Source: Rostratula benghalensis (taxonomy: Eukaryota; Chordata; Aves; Charadriiformes; Rostratulidae). Taken from it: a DNA stretch of 64,000 bases. Of the stretch, positions 25,708 to 38,758 are shown in pieces. The notes under the pieces were generated by a model. That model worked only from the letters and a program-made list of their open reading frames with translations. It was not told the origin of the DNA and did not search any database. Location: the NCBI GenBank assembly GCA_013399305.1, contig VXAI01000374.1, positions 186,001-250,000 on the forward strand. Direction: 5' to 3'. The position numbers and the translations under genes were made by a program. Positions within the stretch are counted from its first letter, which is position 1, and every line of letters begins with the position of its first letter.

Positions 25708-27439
25708 AACCTTTTTATATAGAGAGACAATGAGAGGAAACATGACTTCTTTATTCTCTCCTTGCAAGCACTGCGAAACAGCCTTTCTGTTTATTTATCA
25801 AGTATCCTTTTTTTTTCCTAAAAAAGCTGATCTCTGCAGTTATTACAGCATTTGTCATAGCAGGAAGTTTTCACACTGAGACAATGGTACAAGAGCTGTT
25901 GAGACAGAGTGATGTACACACACAAAACTGCAAAATGTCCTGACTTGCTCATTACATGAGAAAGCTGTTTCACAGGCAGCTGTCAGACAGTGACCAGTGC
26001 TCAGCTCATCTCCTCCAAGGTGCAAGCTTGCAAGAAAAAGCACACAAGAACCCCCTTTTGGGACAATCCCTGCTCAGAGCTGATGAGGTGTCACCAGCTC
26101 TGTAGCTACAACAGGGATTTTCCCAGAAAGAATGCCAACTTATGTGAAGTTTTAGGGCAGTCTTTCCTTTTTGCCAGGCCAATATAGATTTCCAATGTCT
26201 GATGCAACCACAGTTTATTGTAAGGATGAATTACCTTCTCCCTTGGAACAAAAGAACTTGGGTCAAAAATCAATAGCCTGAATTGCTCTCTGCGCCTCTG
26301 ATTTTAAGAACAGTGCCACTTCTATCTCAATAAGACATAAGCACATGTAAGTATGTGCTTGTAATGTGATAATCTTTGTGGAGAGAAAGACAGACATGTG
26401 CTTCAATTCTTAGAGACATTGTGACATATTTATTTCTCATTTCCAGGTCTGAGAAAGAACTTGAGAAGCTAATTCACAGAATTGAACCATTACAGCTCTG
26501 ACACCTTGGTTCAAGGCCGTGGAAGAGCATGAATTGCAACCGTGCCTGAGGGCAGAGTATAAAAGTATGTGTAAGAGGCAGAGTTTTTCACAGAACTAGC
26601 ATAAAAGTAATAGATAGATATTAGCCTTTATGTATGCAAAGTGTTTGTTTCCCAAGGAGGTTCAAGTCCATGAAAAAGAGAAGATGTCTCTGTCCTCAGG
26701 AGGGCTGAAAAGAAAGGCTGAACAGTGGAGGGAAAAAAGCTGGTAACAAGGGACTTTGGGATACTGCACAGCTGCTGCAACTTTCTTCTTTTTCAATGTG
26801 AAATGTCATGACACAAGCAGGAGCTACATTCATCTATCAGTATTTATAAATATCAGAAAATACAGACTTGCTTTTGAGAGCAGTTTTTCATATACAGTGC
26901 AACTCCAGCAGACTAAAAGACAAGCTCAATACCAAACTAATGAGAAATGAGTTAAAGTTAATACACTGCAAGCCTTAGCTAAAACTGTTTGTCCTATTTA
27001 TTCATTGTACAGTTGATCTGGAACCTTTAAATAAGAAGTCTGACCTGTTCACAATTATTGCTTAATTAATCCTCCAAAGGTCTATGAATAATGTGACAAA
27101 AATAACAGCATCCATTGTAGAAAGAAGGAATATAAATAGAGATGAAATATTTTGTCTGGAGCAGGTACTTGTAGAACAAATATCCCTGCTTCTCCTCCAT
27201 TAGCAAATGTGAAAAAAACAGTTCATTCTGAAAATGAAAAGCCTGCAAGTATTAACTGTCAGCTAGCATCAAGCTGATCATCTTCTAACCTGAAACAAAT
27301 ATTACCATTTATGTAGGAATACCTTCACTGATAGGAACTGCTTGGCATCTCCCATGGTCAGGCCACAGCTTGGGCAGTGAGGGAGATACCCAACTGCTGC
27401 AGCTCAGTGTTCTCTTATTGAGCATCTGACCTCTTCATG

Positions 27440-27575
27440 CATACAACCCCATTCAGCCTTCTCACACAGTTGCCCAGTGAGGCAATGTCTTCAATGCCCA
27501 TTTCAAAAGGGGGAAATATAAAAAGTGCTTAAGTGTCTTGCCAGTATTGCAGGAAATAAATGTCACACAGTAAAG
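27440..27575 (-). mobile_element. MIR: MIR-like ancient SINE remnant (probable)
   Basis: The plus strand reads in order 'cttctcacacagttgcccag', then 'tgaggcaatgtcttcaatgc', then 'ccatttcaaaagggggaaat', and later 'cttaagtgtcttgcc'. This order matches the known antisense core of MIR and related CORE-SINEs (CTCACAACA..CCCTRTGAGGTA..CCCATTTTACAGATG..GTTAAGTGACTTGCCC). The copy is highly diverged, as expected for a repeat predating the amniote radiation. The family assignment is from memory of the consensus. Confidence 0.5.
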
Positions 27576-30500
27576 ATGTTGAGGAAACAGTTCTTATTTC
27601 GCTAGCTCACTAGGGGGAAAAAAATATGTATATATAAGAAAAAGAACTCACTAGTTGTTTAGGTGAAAATTTTCCAGGAGAGCACTTGGGCAGTAGTGAA
27701 AAATAGCAAAAAAAGTGGCTTGAATGATCTCTACAACTATAACATGCTGTGAATGGAAGTCTAGTTAATGCCATGTCCCATCTAGCCCTGGCTCTATACA
27801 CTTTTATATGGTGTGAGGCTTGGTCTGGAAAACTCTAGTTTGCACACATACTAATTCCTGCAAATGGAGCCTGGAGGACTGACAGTATTTCATCTAGCAG
27901 TGACTATAAACCTCATTATTAGAGATTCCCAAAGCAAAGCAGCCTCAGGATAGCAAAAATGTTTTGTTCTGCTTGGAAGGAAAGTCTATTCCAGCACTCA
28001 TCAGGGCATCTTGTTTCTTTACTTGCAAAAATAAATTGTTTCCTTTCAAGGAAGATCCAAGATTCTTTCATGGTGACTGAAGTTGGAAAGAGAAATTACC
28101 TCCTTGCTCTGGACTAAGAATAAGCCTCAGGAGAAAAAGGCTACACTCATGAGAAAAAGAGAAGGGAATTGCTGTAAGCTACTAATGAACCCTGTGAGCT
28201 ATTTTTTCTGGAAAATCTTCATCTGTGCTCTTCTTCGGCTTGTCCAACCTCATCATACATGCCTGAACTCTTCTCAGAAGGCTGCCAAGAAGTAAAATGG
28301 AGAGGTCCCTTGTGAGAAAAGGATTTTGGGGAAAAAATAATAAGAAGAACCAGGGAAGAAGGGGAAACCTCTACTGAAAAAGAAAGCAGTTGAACACCAA
28401 GTCAGTCTGAAGATGGAGTCCTTTATCTCATTGAAAGGCAACATAGAGTGGGCAATGCCCAGCTAGCTGGGCCCCAAACTTAGGCTCTTCTCACTCCTAT
28501 GTTTTTCTAATGAAGTAAGCAGTCCAGCATATTGCTGTGTCTTACACAGAATAATGCTGCTCTACTGGAAGTGCCAATGGAAAAGCTCCCACATTGCTGA
28601 ATTCGTACATACAACAGTATCAATACAGCCTGTAGAAATTGAAGCCTTTCAAAAAGGCATCCCCCAAGTTGCCCCAAGACTTGCCCTATCTCTTCTCATC
28701 CCTCAAAACAGGGGCTGCCTTTGTGCTCCACCACAGTCATTTCCATTGCAGTCAAAAAACTGCACAGGCAGGTGGCAAATGAGAGTAACCAACCCCCCTT
28801 TGGTATACAGGAAAATCAGGAGTGTCTTCCCCAATAAAAAGTGGAAAGACCTCAAAGCAAATGAGATACTTCTTACTACCTGCTCTAAACACCTCTAGAG
28901 TGTGTAATGAAACCAGCTGCTTGCTAGACAACTAAGTATTTCAAGTCTAGACCCAACACTATTGAACACTACCCGAACAACTAGCAGCCCTCAGACTAGT
29001 CAGTAAAAAGCATTACCAACAATTGCTCTTTTCCTCTAAGCCAAGTGGAAAAAAATGGTGCCACATTGCTGAGGACATGTTTTGCATCTAGCATCATCTC
29101 AATTAAACACACACATTTCCCAATTAAGAAATGTGGTCCCCAGCCAGGCTTAGCACAGATCTCATGAAGCTGTGCTCTGCATAGGTATGAGCTCAGTGCT
29201 GGTCGGGTCTCGTATCAAGCCAATTGCTACACCCATCATTGTCTCAGTGTCCCCAACCCAAAACTTGGGCATTAAACTAATTAGTAGTATGCTAGTGCTT
29301 TTATACATCCCCTGCAACCAGCAGGATAAAGGATAAATATGTTGTTAGCCTCTCCTAAAGGCTTCCAGACTATTTATTTATAGACTCATTTATAGGTGCC
29401 CTTCACAGAAGCATCTGACCTTTTCATAATGATTACTGAACCTCTCCCATAAAGTCTGTGCATAATGAGACAGCATTATAGTGCCCATTTTAAAGAGATC
29501 AGAACATGGACTGAAAGCAAGTAAATGAAATTATGTGGTTCCAGAAGCAATCTGTTCCACAGACATGTGCCAAACAAATAATATTACTCTATAACATCTC
29601 CTTCAAAAACCATTCAGACTACTCTGGTCCTTCCGGAAGAACTTTGTGGGAGTCTAACTGCTATGGATCGGCACTGGACCCAGCAACAGCAGGAAGAAGA
29701 TGCTTACAGTCAAGCCATCCCATTTAACAGAAGCTGCACCTTCTGATTGCTGCTCCTCTTTGTGGAATGGACCTACAAATGACAAAACCACAATTTTGAG
29801 GATGGCTTTCCTGCCAGTTTCCTAAGCTGCTCCTGATGCATGTCTCACGGTGGACAAAGGTTCCCTCTACCTGGAAATTAAGGCATGTCAGAGAGTCAGA
29901 ACAAAGCTTCATTTTGGCCCTTTGAACAACCCTGTTACTTGCTATATTTACCTTTCATTTGCTCTCAGTGAGACATTTCTTGCTCTACTGACACTTGTCT
30001 GTAGGTACCAACCATAAATTTGATTCCTTTCTTACACTACCCTGCTTGAAAGTTTCCAGAATGGCTTTCACAGGCAAAGATGCCATCTTGTCCCCAAAGT
30101 AAATGCCAAATGATATTACTAGAGCTGCATCTGGGAACAAATTGAACCTGAACAAAATGCTAGAGGATTACTGGTTTGAAGCCTGCAATCCCAGAGCACT
30201 GAGAATCATCCAATGAAACTGAAGATGTGTGAGAACTCACTGATTTTCATTATCAGAGGAGAGATCTGTGATCAGATGTAATCCAAACACTGCCATGTCC
30301 TAACTTTCTGCTTTTGCGACGGAAGCAGCTGACATCTCTGCTAAAAATTCTGCCGGAAATGTAAGAAAAATAAGATACCACCTCCAAAACTCCTTCCAGT
30401 TTGAATTTTATGTCAGAGTACTTTTCATCCAAGTTCAAGTTAAAAAGAATAAAAAAAAAAAATCAAGCCTGAAAATTTCTCCACTGGTCAGGAACAGCAG

Positions 30501-31330
30501 TGTAGGAATAACAAGTCTCTCCTTGAAGGTAAGTTGTCAACAAGTCCCTGGAAATAACAAAATGTCCTCAATTCTACTCTTGCCCAATGTTGAAAAGCTG
30601 CACTACTGAAAAACATATTTTTCTCTTAAGTTATGCTATCAACAGCCTCTCTTCCTATATAAAGGATAATAAAATTGTGGAGAAGGATAAATCTGGCCCA
30701 CTTATTTTCACACCAAAACAGCTTCCAGAAGAGTGTGAAATGCCCCCCTGACCTCTCATGTCCTAGAGCACCAGGTTTGAGACACACAGGAATTCAGCAG
30801 CAATGATGCTACAGAAACTCACCCAGACAACAAAGAATAATTTCATGTGGCACATCAGACAGCTTCAAGGCAAACTCTTTTATGAAGAATTTCATGACCT
30901 CATGGGAAGCTATTGCTGTGTCTCTATACAGCATGTACAAGTTATGAATGATTATTTATCTTCAAAGGAAAGAATAAGAAGAATAAATGTACAGTTTAAG
31001 AGACTGAAAAAAGAATGACTTTTTAAGTATGACCAGGTGATCACAATCACTTTTGAAATGATAACTTGTGAGATATGCCATGCTTTACCTAAAAAGAGCC
31101 AGGGTCTCTCTCATACAGACAATCTGCCAAATTTATTTAGGTATATTTGAAAAGAATGTTGTTTTCCACTCAAGGCTTCTTATCACCACTCATAGAGTTT
31201 AAATTTCAAGATAAATGTTATATTTAAAAATCAAAACTTCAGTGATTAGCTCAAATAAAATTCTTTTAAGACACTGGGGTTGTCTTTCAATGAGAATGAC
31301 TAGAGGTTTTAATTACTTTTTTACCTTTTT

Positions 31331-31436
31331 AGATGTGGTGCTGGGAGATATGGTGGGAGAACGTTTTAGAGTAGGGTTGATGGTTGGACTTGATGAGCCT
31401 CAGGGTCTTTTCCAACCTGAATGATTCTATGATTCT
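31331..31436 (+). mobile_element. CR1: CR1 3'-UTR fragment
   Basis: A short sense fragment holding only the terminal part of a CR1 3' UTR: 'ggttgatggttggacttgat', then 'cttttccaacctgaatgatt', ending in the duplicated 'gattctatgattct'. It is severely 5'-truncated at about 100 bases and belongs to the type seen at 20565-21340. Confidence 0.9.
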
Positions 31437-32371
31437 TTTTTGGCCTGAAAACAAAAAAACATAGTATTCATATACTGTTCTACTTTACGGTTTTGTACTA
31501 ATGAACTATGCAGGAGCAGGGATTTCCACCCCAAATAGTTAATGATTTGATTTTATATTGCAGTATCTTAACCAAAACAACCCCATTGGGCATGGCCATA
31601 CAAGTAACTCACCCATCTGTACCACATTAACTAAATGAAATTTTCAAGTAGCAGTTCAAAAGCTGCATAAAGGATACAGCACTCACATTTCAGCCTGGCA
31701 TCAGTGAGGGAAACCTGTTTCCTGTTGGATTATAAGGCTACTCATTTAAAACTGTGCAGTTCAGAGGTTACCATGCTATAAAATATTTGGTTTTATTGCC
31801 TTACTCTTTTGGTACTTTGAGGAAAGATAAAGGTAAGAGAGGGACACGTATAAAGCAATTTTATTGTCTCTGCACTCACTGGGTTACACAAAGATTCAGT
31901 GCTTGCCTTTAGCTTTTTTATTATTATTTTTTAAATAAGAAAAACCTTCTAGGAGACACAGAAACTGTTACGATTATTTGTTCAATTGACATGATGCCTC
32001 TTAGGCTAGTTTCTAAACTATCATTTTGGCAAATAAAGATTAGGCTATCTCCAGACCAAGGTGGATGTGCTAAGCCTCGTTGTAACACCTGCAGAAATGG
32101 AGGAACTAATGAAGGAAAAAAATATCTTTGGGATCTAGACCTGGCCACAAAAATACCCTTGCCAGAGTATTTTGCTTCTTTGTGCTATTTGCAAATACCT
32201 GCCTTCCAATAACAAGAGATTCTGGAAAGACTCTGCAATCACAGGAGACTGTGCTGTAAAAAGCAACATTTTTACTAAAAACCCAAAAATATATTTGGTG
32301 AGTCTTAAAGGCAATTTATTCTGCAAAGAAAGATTTTCTTGTACTTCTAAATCTTCTGCTTTTTTCTTTTA

Positions 32372-32386
32372 TTTTTTTTTTTTTTT
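32372..32386. repeat. T-run
   Basis: About 15 T preceded by other short T runs ('ttttttcttttat'). It is a simple repeat. Confidence 0.85.
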
Positions 32387-34054
32387 CCTTAAAGGTACAG
32401 TGTTTTGCTCCAGTTGACAAAAAAGCCTGCTGTTGGAAAGTAGTGGGTAAAAGAGAAAAAGCAGAGCAAGCCCAGTCTTTTTCTACTTACATGATTTCCA
32501 GTGAAAAACATTAAACAGCAATAGCTGGTCTGAGCCCAGTGAATTGAATCCAGGCTAAACCTTAATCAAGTGGAGCAGACCTCAGCTCCTGTCACATAGC
32601 AGCACTGCAAGCTGTGACATTAAAATCCTTTATTCAGCTAGTCTTGATGTACCCATTAGATTGTATGTGCCGACAGTACTACAGCTCTGTGGTGGGGGAA
32701 AGACAGCAAAAAGACAAAAAATATGTGGCATGAAGAAGTCAATTTTAATATCATTCTAAGCTCTCCCTGATTTAGGGCAAGATTCTTGTTGCCCTTAATC
32801 ATGTTGTGATATGCTAACCTCCCTCTCGAGGAGGAGGCAATGAATAAATGCCATGCAGCCAGAGGCAATTCTCCTCCCACTAATTCAAGTGCTGCACAAG
32901 ATGCCCAAAGCAGCCTTTTGGTAACATTAACTTGATCAACGGAGAGAAATGTCCACAAAAAGAGCCATTTCCTCTATTAAAGAAAATTAGAGGGACAATT
33001 AGAATGAAGTGGCTCTTTCCCACTCCTGATTAGTAACAGACACACAGCACCACACAGCTCAATGGAACACAGGAACAGAAGGCATGTAGTCCTCTAACAT
33101 TTCCCAGAAAAACTCCTGCATTTCTTTTTACGGTCCTTTCCCCCCCAACATCCAGAAATTGTTGAAACAGAGTCCCTGTGGCCAACGCTTGTAATTTCAG
33201 AGCCCTCCTGCATGGCTGATGAGTAGCCAGTGGAATGAGCCTTCCTCCTGTGTGAAGAAGTCCCTTGAAGGACAATGTATAAAAGCCTCCCTGTGTGCTG
33301 TTGGAGACAGAACAAACATCAGTCCCCACTGTCACAACTGCTATTAACCTTCAGCAGTCACTTGGCATGCTCACAAAATCCCATACAGGAAGCAATGCAT
33401 ATAGACAGCATTTGAGCATTTGGTGGCAATCAAGCATTGCCAAGGCTATGTGCTCTCAAATGTAAAGCAGCACAGAGGTAGGAAGAAGAGTATTGACATT
33501 TAGGGGCAGATATGCAGTGATGGCTCACTTAAGCTGTATGAGGCTAGCAGTTCTAGCACTAATCTTATTTCACTTTTTACACGTAGTTTTAGGTAATTTG
33601 TGTTCAATTTGGCTTGAACTTCATTCATAGCCAATGGTCCAAATTAATGGCAAACTGAAATAGCTGAGAGCACATGCTTCTTTTTATTGTGCCCCTTGGA
33701 TGTGAGTACCATTAGCATTCCTAGGTTGCCCATACCACAAACAAAATGTGTATGTGTCAACTGACACTTGCCATAGTTCTGTGCTGACACAGTTCAGTTC
33801 TGTTATTTGCAATCAGAGACAACCGGTCCTAACAACACCCAATTCTCCACACCCCTTTCAGGGCTGCAGGAAGGCCAGGCTATTGCCAGGGAAAGATGTA
33901 ACATTGGTTTAGTTAGAAGATAGATGCTCAAGCTTGGTCTTTAGCTGTTCCCTATCAAATGAAGGGTCTCTTCAGTACCCAGGGAAGTCCACTGCCCACC
34001 TTAGTCTCGCTGTTTGAATTGAGGTAGTTGCAGTAAAGGTGACAAAATACAGAG

Positions 34055-34300
34055 GTGGGGGACGGGGGAGGAAGAGAAAGAAAATTATCAGGAAAGAGTT
34101 AAATGGGAAACAGATAAATGAGATTGACCTGCAATAACAAAGTAATGGGGGAAGAGAGAGGATAAAAAATACAAAGTGAGTTGCAAAGAAGTTCACAGAA
34201 AAAGAGAGAAATGGAAGATGGTTGGGAGACACTGATAAAGCTGACAGACACATGGAAAGGAACCAAAGAAGGTAAAAAATAGAGAAAAATATAAAACAAG
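34055..34300. repeat. Purine-rich (GA-biased) tract
   Basis: About 250 bases strongly biased to A and G on the plus strand, with repeated GGAAGAGAAAG-like words but no clean unit. The minus-strand frames through it are rich in Phe, Leu and Ser for this reason. Confidence 0.6.
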
Positions 34301-36122
34301 CTACACCTTACTAGTGCCTTCTCCATTCCCAAAAACTTTCTGAGGTTTTGCATGCAGTCCCTGGCCTTGCAATTAGGCTGTTATTCTAAATAAAATGTGA
34401 AAAGTCAGGGAAATTATATGGCACATTGAAAAATGGTGTCCTGGAATCTCGCATTCTGGGCAAAACACACCCAGTTCATGTCTGATACTACTGTGAACAA
34501 GTTGTATCATGCACAGTTTTTGAGCACTCAGTGTTTTGCAGGACCAGGAAGCTGGATCTCTTTGCAGCTTGCTGTGTCGAGCAATGCTACCTCTAGACAG
34601 CAAAGCCTGATGATGCCACCTTCCTTTTCCAGCAACTACTGCTCTTATCTACCAAGGTAAAGTTGCAAACACCAGCCCTCGCCTTCACAAGTAGTTTTTA
34701 TTTACTTTGTCTTAAATGTTTCCTCTGGAAAAAAAAAATAGAGTTGTGATGGTACCTGAAAGGCATCTTTTGAGCCCTACTTTCTTATAGATCTCCACTG
34801 GTGAAGGAGAAAACTCAGGATGAAGCTCTGTCTTCAGCTGTGCTGTTTATAGAAGTGCTCACTCTTGTGAAATCTCTGCTTGTCTTTTGCTGAGCTTGAA
34901 CACCATCTTTCTGCATGAAGGATGCCGACAGAAACCCTCTCCTATACTTGGCTAGACAGAACTTGTAAGAATTGACATACATGTCAGATTTGTTCAGAGC
35001 AAGAAATACCGGGAAGGAAAAAAAAACAGAAGAGCATTATTTCATACACCCCACGTCCTTTGGAAACCAATCTAAAAGCATTATAGATAGGCTTAGAAAA
35101 TAGTTAGGCCCATTAATCTTTGATTGCCCTTCCCAATGCTATCAAACTGAGAGCCCTATGTTTTCCATTTGATTTGCTGTGTTCTTGTTCAGTAGGTTAA
35201 AATCTAGGACATGTCTTGAAAGACAGCTGTTGGACTGGGGCAACCAGAAACCATCTGCTTGATGATGCTCTTCCACACTACCTGTAAGTTACCCTCCCCT
35301 GACAGCAAGGGAGCTGCCACGTCCGAAGAGGCACAGCTCAGTGGCACAAGTCTGACTTACAAAAATAGGAGTTGTCACTAGTGCAAACCAACTTCCCAAC
35401 TCCATTGGCATCTCATGTCATTAATAGGGCTAATGAGAATTTGCCTAACTCAGGTTCAGAACGTCAGGGAAGAATTTAAGGTACTTTCAAAAGCTAAGTT
35501 CTTCTTGTACCACACCAAATTTCTGTATATATGATAATTCTGAACTCTGAAATAACAGACTGGTAAGGTGAATACAAGTATCCAGAGGCAGACAGGCAGG
35601 CTAAATCTGCACAAGTGAAAAATACAGTGCCAGAAACCACTTCTGGGCATGGGAGTTTGACAGTCAGCTACGTTTCATCTGCAGATAGGCTCTAGCATGG
35701 CTTAGCCTGCACCAAGGCACTTCCCAAATCCACCATTTGCACAGCTATGTCCAACAGGTAGCTTCCATGTAGACATGCAGCTCAGCTGAAGGAGTTTAAC
35801 AGTATGTACACGGTCAACCCTGCCAGGTGGCCTGAGAACCAAAACCCACTCCCTGCTATTGTTTAATCTGCTAGTGCAGATGTAGCCCACAGCTGATGGA
35901 AGTTCTGACAGGGCTCACTTCCTCACATGCCATCCACCATTGACTTTTTCCTACTCGAATCCCTGAAAAGATGACCCATTCTTTAAGGATCACCATTCTA
36001 TAGTATCCTACCCTTCCAACACATATATAAAACCACTGCAAAGCACAACTCTAATTGAAAAATTTTGTATCTCTAGATCACAGAATCACAGACGATCAGG
36101 GATTGGAAGGGACCTTGAAAGA

Positions 36123-36614
36123 TCATCCAGTCCAATCCCCCTGCCACAGCAGGAACACCCAGATCAGGTCACACAGGAACGCGTCCAGACGGATCTTGAA
36201 CATCTCCAGAGAAGGAGACTCCACCACCTCTCTGGGCAGCCCCTTCCAGTGCTCCCTCACCCTCACTGTGAAGTTTTTCCTCATATTTAAATGGAAACTC
36301 TTGTGTTCCAGCTTGTACCCATTGCCCCTTGTCCTATCATAGGCCGTCGCTGAGAGGAGCCTGGCTCCATCCTCCTGACACTCACCCTTTACATATTCAT
36401 AAACATCAGTGAGGTCACCCCTCAGTCTCCTCTTCTCCAAGCTAAAGAGACCCAGCTCCCTCAGCCTTTCCTCATAGGGGAGATGCTCCACTCCCTTCAT
36501 CATCTTTGTGGCTCTACGCTGGACTCTCTCCAGCAGTTCCCTGTCCCTCTGGAGCTGAGGGGCCCAGAACTGGACACACTATTCCAGATGGGGTCTCACC
36601 AGGGCAGAGTAGAG
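36123..36614 (-). pseudogene. CR1 ORF2 C-terminal remnant after the deletion
   Basis: From the junction the sequence encodes 'SALVRPHLE', then TAG (36581-36579), then an open frame with [44 protein letters not shown] and [11 protein letters not shown] down to 36123. The TAG matches those at 7753-7751 and 48596-48598. The frame across the deletion junction is not kept relative to the endonuclease. Confidence 0.9.
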
Positions 36615-36691
36615 ACTCTCCTTTTCTTTTTAAGGACCAGCCAAAGGTCCCTATTTAGCCAGGCCAGTCTCCTTCCCTGCCTACTAGATTT

Positions 36692-37540
36692 TCAGCACAC
36701 AGGCACAGCCTGCTCCTGTGCCTTTAAGATTTCTCTCCTAAAGTATGTCCAGCTTTCCTGGACTCCTGTATCGTTCAGGACAGCCTCCCAAGGGATATTG
36801 GCAACCAGTCCTCTGAGCAGATCAAAGTTTGCTCTCCAGAAGTCTAAGATGTCAGTTTTACTAGCCTCCCCCTTAGCTTCTCCAAGGATCATGAACTCAA
36901 TCATCTCATGATCACTTTCTCCTAGACGGCCTCCAATTTTCACTTCAGCCACAAGTTTTTCCCTGTTCACAAGGAGCAGGTCTAGGAGAGCACCATCCCT
37001 GGTGGGCTCACTTACCAGCTGCGTGAGGAAGTTATCCTCCACAGACTCCAGGAACCTTCTGGATTGTTCCCTCTCTGCTGTGTTGTATTCCCAGCAGATG
37101 TCTGGGAGGTTCAAGTCCCCCACAAGAACAACAGCAAGCGACTGTGAGATTTCTCCCAGCTGCTTATAGAAAGCTTCATCCACCTCACTGCTTTGGGTGG
37201 GAGGTCTAGAGCAGACTCCTACAGCCATATCGGCTTTATTGACCCTTATCCTAATCCAAATGCTCTCTACCCCAGCATCACTATACTTAATTTCATAACA
37301 ATCATAACACTCTCTAACATACAGGGCCACTCCACCACCTCTCCTTTCCTGTCTGTCCTTCCTGAAGAGCTTGCAGCCATCGACTGTGGCACTCCAGTCC
37401 TGAGAGGCATCCCACCACGTTTCTGTGATCTCCACTATGTCAGAGTTTTCCTGGTACATCATGGCTTCAAGCTCCCCCTGTTTGTTGCTCACACTGCATG
37501 CATTGGTGTAGATGCACTTCAGGTGAGCTATTGCTTCCAA
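36692..37540 (-). pseudogene. CR1 ORF2 APE-type endonuclease, 282-codon open frame
   Basis: In intact CR1, ORF2 starts with an apurinic-endonuclease-like domain that nicks target DNA. Numbering from the first open codon (TTG at 37540; an in-frame TAG lies about 30 bases upstream, so no ATG is assigned), the visible residues are Asn13 in 'YTNA', Glu40 in 'ITETWW', 'RRGGGVALYV' at 66-75, Asp142 and Asn144 in 'VGDLNLPD', and 'SDH' at 209-211. The position that usually carries Tyr in the '(Y)RPP' block is Ser111 ('GVCSRPP'). The frame ends at a TGA, after which ORF2-like codons resume ('RQGRRLAWLNRDLW') until the deletion junction. The endonuclease is thus nearly complete but separated from any polymerase. 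Confidence 0.93.
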
Positions 37541-37718
37541 CCCCCTTTGTGTGGGTGTGGACCCTATTTCCTACCAGACCCTTCACAGGTGCATCCACTG
37601 TTTCCAAACATCTGTCCCTTCTTCCAGTCCTGAGTAGTCCTCCATCCCTCAAGCTCTGGCATGGTTCCCTTGGAGCTAATTGTGACAGGCCCAGTCTTCC
37701 TCCCTCCCCCCCTCAAAT

Positions 37719-38758
37719 CTAGTTTAAAGCCCTATCAATGAGCACTGCCAGTTCGTGCCCTAGGATTCTTTTCCCCCTTTGGGACAGGCATGTCCCACCT
37801 GTCACCAGCCCCCCAGGTGTCCTGTATGGCATTCTAGGTTCAAAGAACCCAAAGCCTTGTCGGTGACACCAGCTGCGGAGCCACCGATTGACCCGCTCAC
37901 TCTTCCTGTCAGTTCCTTCATCCACACTTGCCACAGAAGGGATCAAGGAGAACACAACTTGGGCTCCTGATCCCCTAAGAAGGCTTCCCAAGGTTCTGAA
38001 ATCCCTTTTGAGTGATTTCGGGCTCCTTTTAGCCACTTCATCACTACCAACCTGGAATACTAGAAGGTGATAATAATCAGTAGGTTTTACTAGCCCAGGA
38101 AGTTTTTTACACACATCCCTAACCCCTGCCCCTGGCAGGCAGCAGACTTCTCTGTGAAGTGGGTCAGGACAGCCTCTCTGCCCCCCTCAGCAGAGAGTCA
38201 CCTACCACAGTGACCCTTCTCCTTTTCCTTTCACTGCCAGTTGTGAGACTGGGTCCATGGTGACACGGTCTTTCTGGCCTGGGTGCAGGAGCCTCCTCTC
38301 CATTAACTGTTTCCTCCCGGAGAACTTCAAATCTGTTCCTCAAGGGTAACTGGGGAGATGGGGGGACCTGGGCAGTCATTTGCCTGCTCCCCTGAGGAAC
38401 CGGTTTCCATTCCCTCTCTTCCCTGAGATCCTGACCTGTTGTCTGATGACGAGAAGAGGGAGGATCATCTAATGTGCAGAAACCCTCAACCTACTTCCTT
38501 TCTCCCAGAGAGCGGGTCCACCAGTCTATTTCCCTCTCACACTCCCTGATGGTCCTCAGCCTCTCCACTTCATCCCTCAGCTCAGCCACCTCTCTGAGCA
38601 GGTCCCTCACCTGCTCACACCTGACACAGGGGCTGTCCCCACTGCTCTCCATCGCACTCTCTGCAGCCAGAGGCCTGGACACCCACACCTTTGTACCCCA
38701 CCTCTGTCTGGGTGCCCACAGCTTTTCGTGCAACCACAGTCGAACGAGTGTTAACCAT
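37719..38758 (-). pseudogene. CR1 ORF1 (CxxC motifs, coiled coil, SGNH esterase), broken
   Basis: ORF1 of CR1 encodes an RNA-binding/chaperone-like protein carrying an esterase domain. It starts at the ATG at 38758 (MVNTRSTVVARKAVGTQTE). Paired Cys motifs (GCREC and CVRC) follow, then a heptad-like helix (EVAELRDEVERLRTI), then the esterase block I 'VTVVGDSLLRG', 'YYHLLVFQVGSDEV' and the C-terminal 'KRILGHELAVLIDRALN'. The expected Asp-x-x-His pair near the end reads GGTC, so both catalytic positions appear substituted. There are two frameshifts (about 38640-38656 and about 38180) and one in-frame TAG (38493-38491). It is not translatable as one protein. Confidence 0.88.

Larger units (their letters stand above)
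21341..31330. other. Gene-free intervening DNA
   Basis: About 10 kb without a recognisable gene. Contents include an AT-rich non-repetitive stretch at 21600-22140, a purine-rich stretch at 22615-22735, a T/G low-complexity tract at 24267-24359, an A-rich tract at 25681-25707, and probable MIR-like remnants at 27440-27575 and, more weakly, 29390-29530. Open frames are short and unremarkable. Confidence 0.55.
31437..36076. other. Gene-free intervening DNA
   Basis: No gene is recognised. It contains a T16 run at 32372-32386 and a purine-rich tract at 34055-34300. Pyrimidine-rich complementary frames over the latter mimic membrane segments but are composition artefacts. Confidence 0.55.

Noticed and set aside
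31991..32212. 73-codon frame with a Cys-rich piece that faintly resembles an EGF-like motif
   Set aside because: Only three Cys are present with wrong spacing, and there is no supporting splice context.
33972..34353. Leu/Phe/Ser-rich minus-strand frames that resemble a membrane protein
   Set aside because: They are the complement of a purine-rich tract. Hydrophobicity is a composition artefact.
37193..37633. 146-codon plus-strand frame, with neighbours at 36483-36911 and 38474-38788
   Set aside because: They are antisense shadows of the minus-strand CR1 ORF1 and ORF2.
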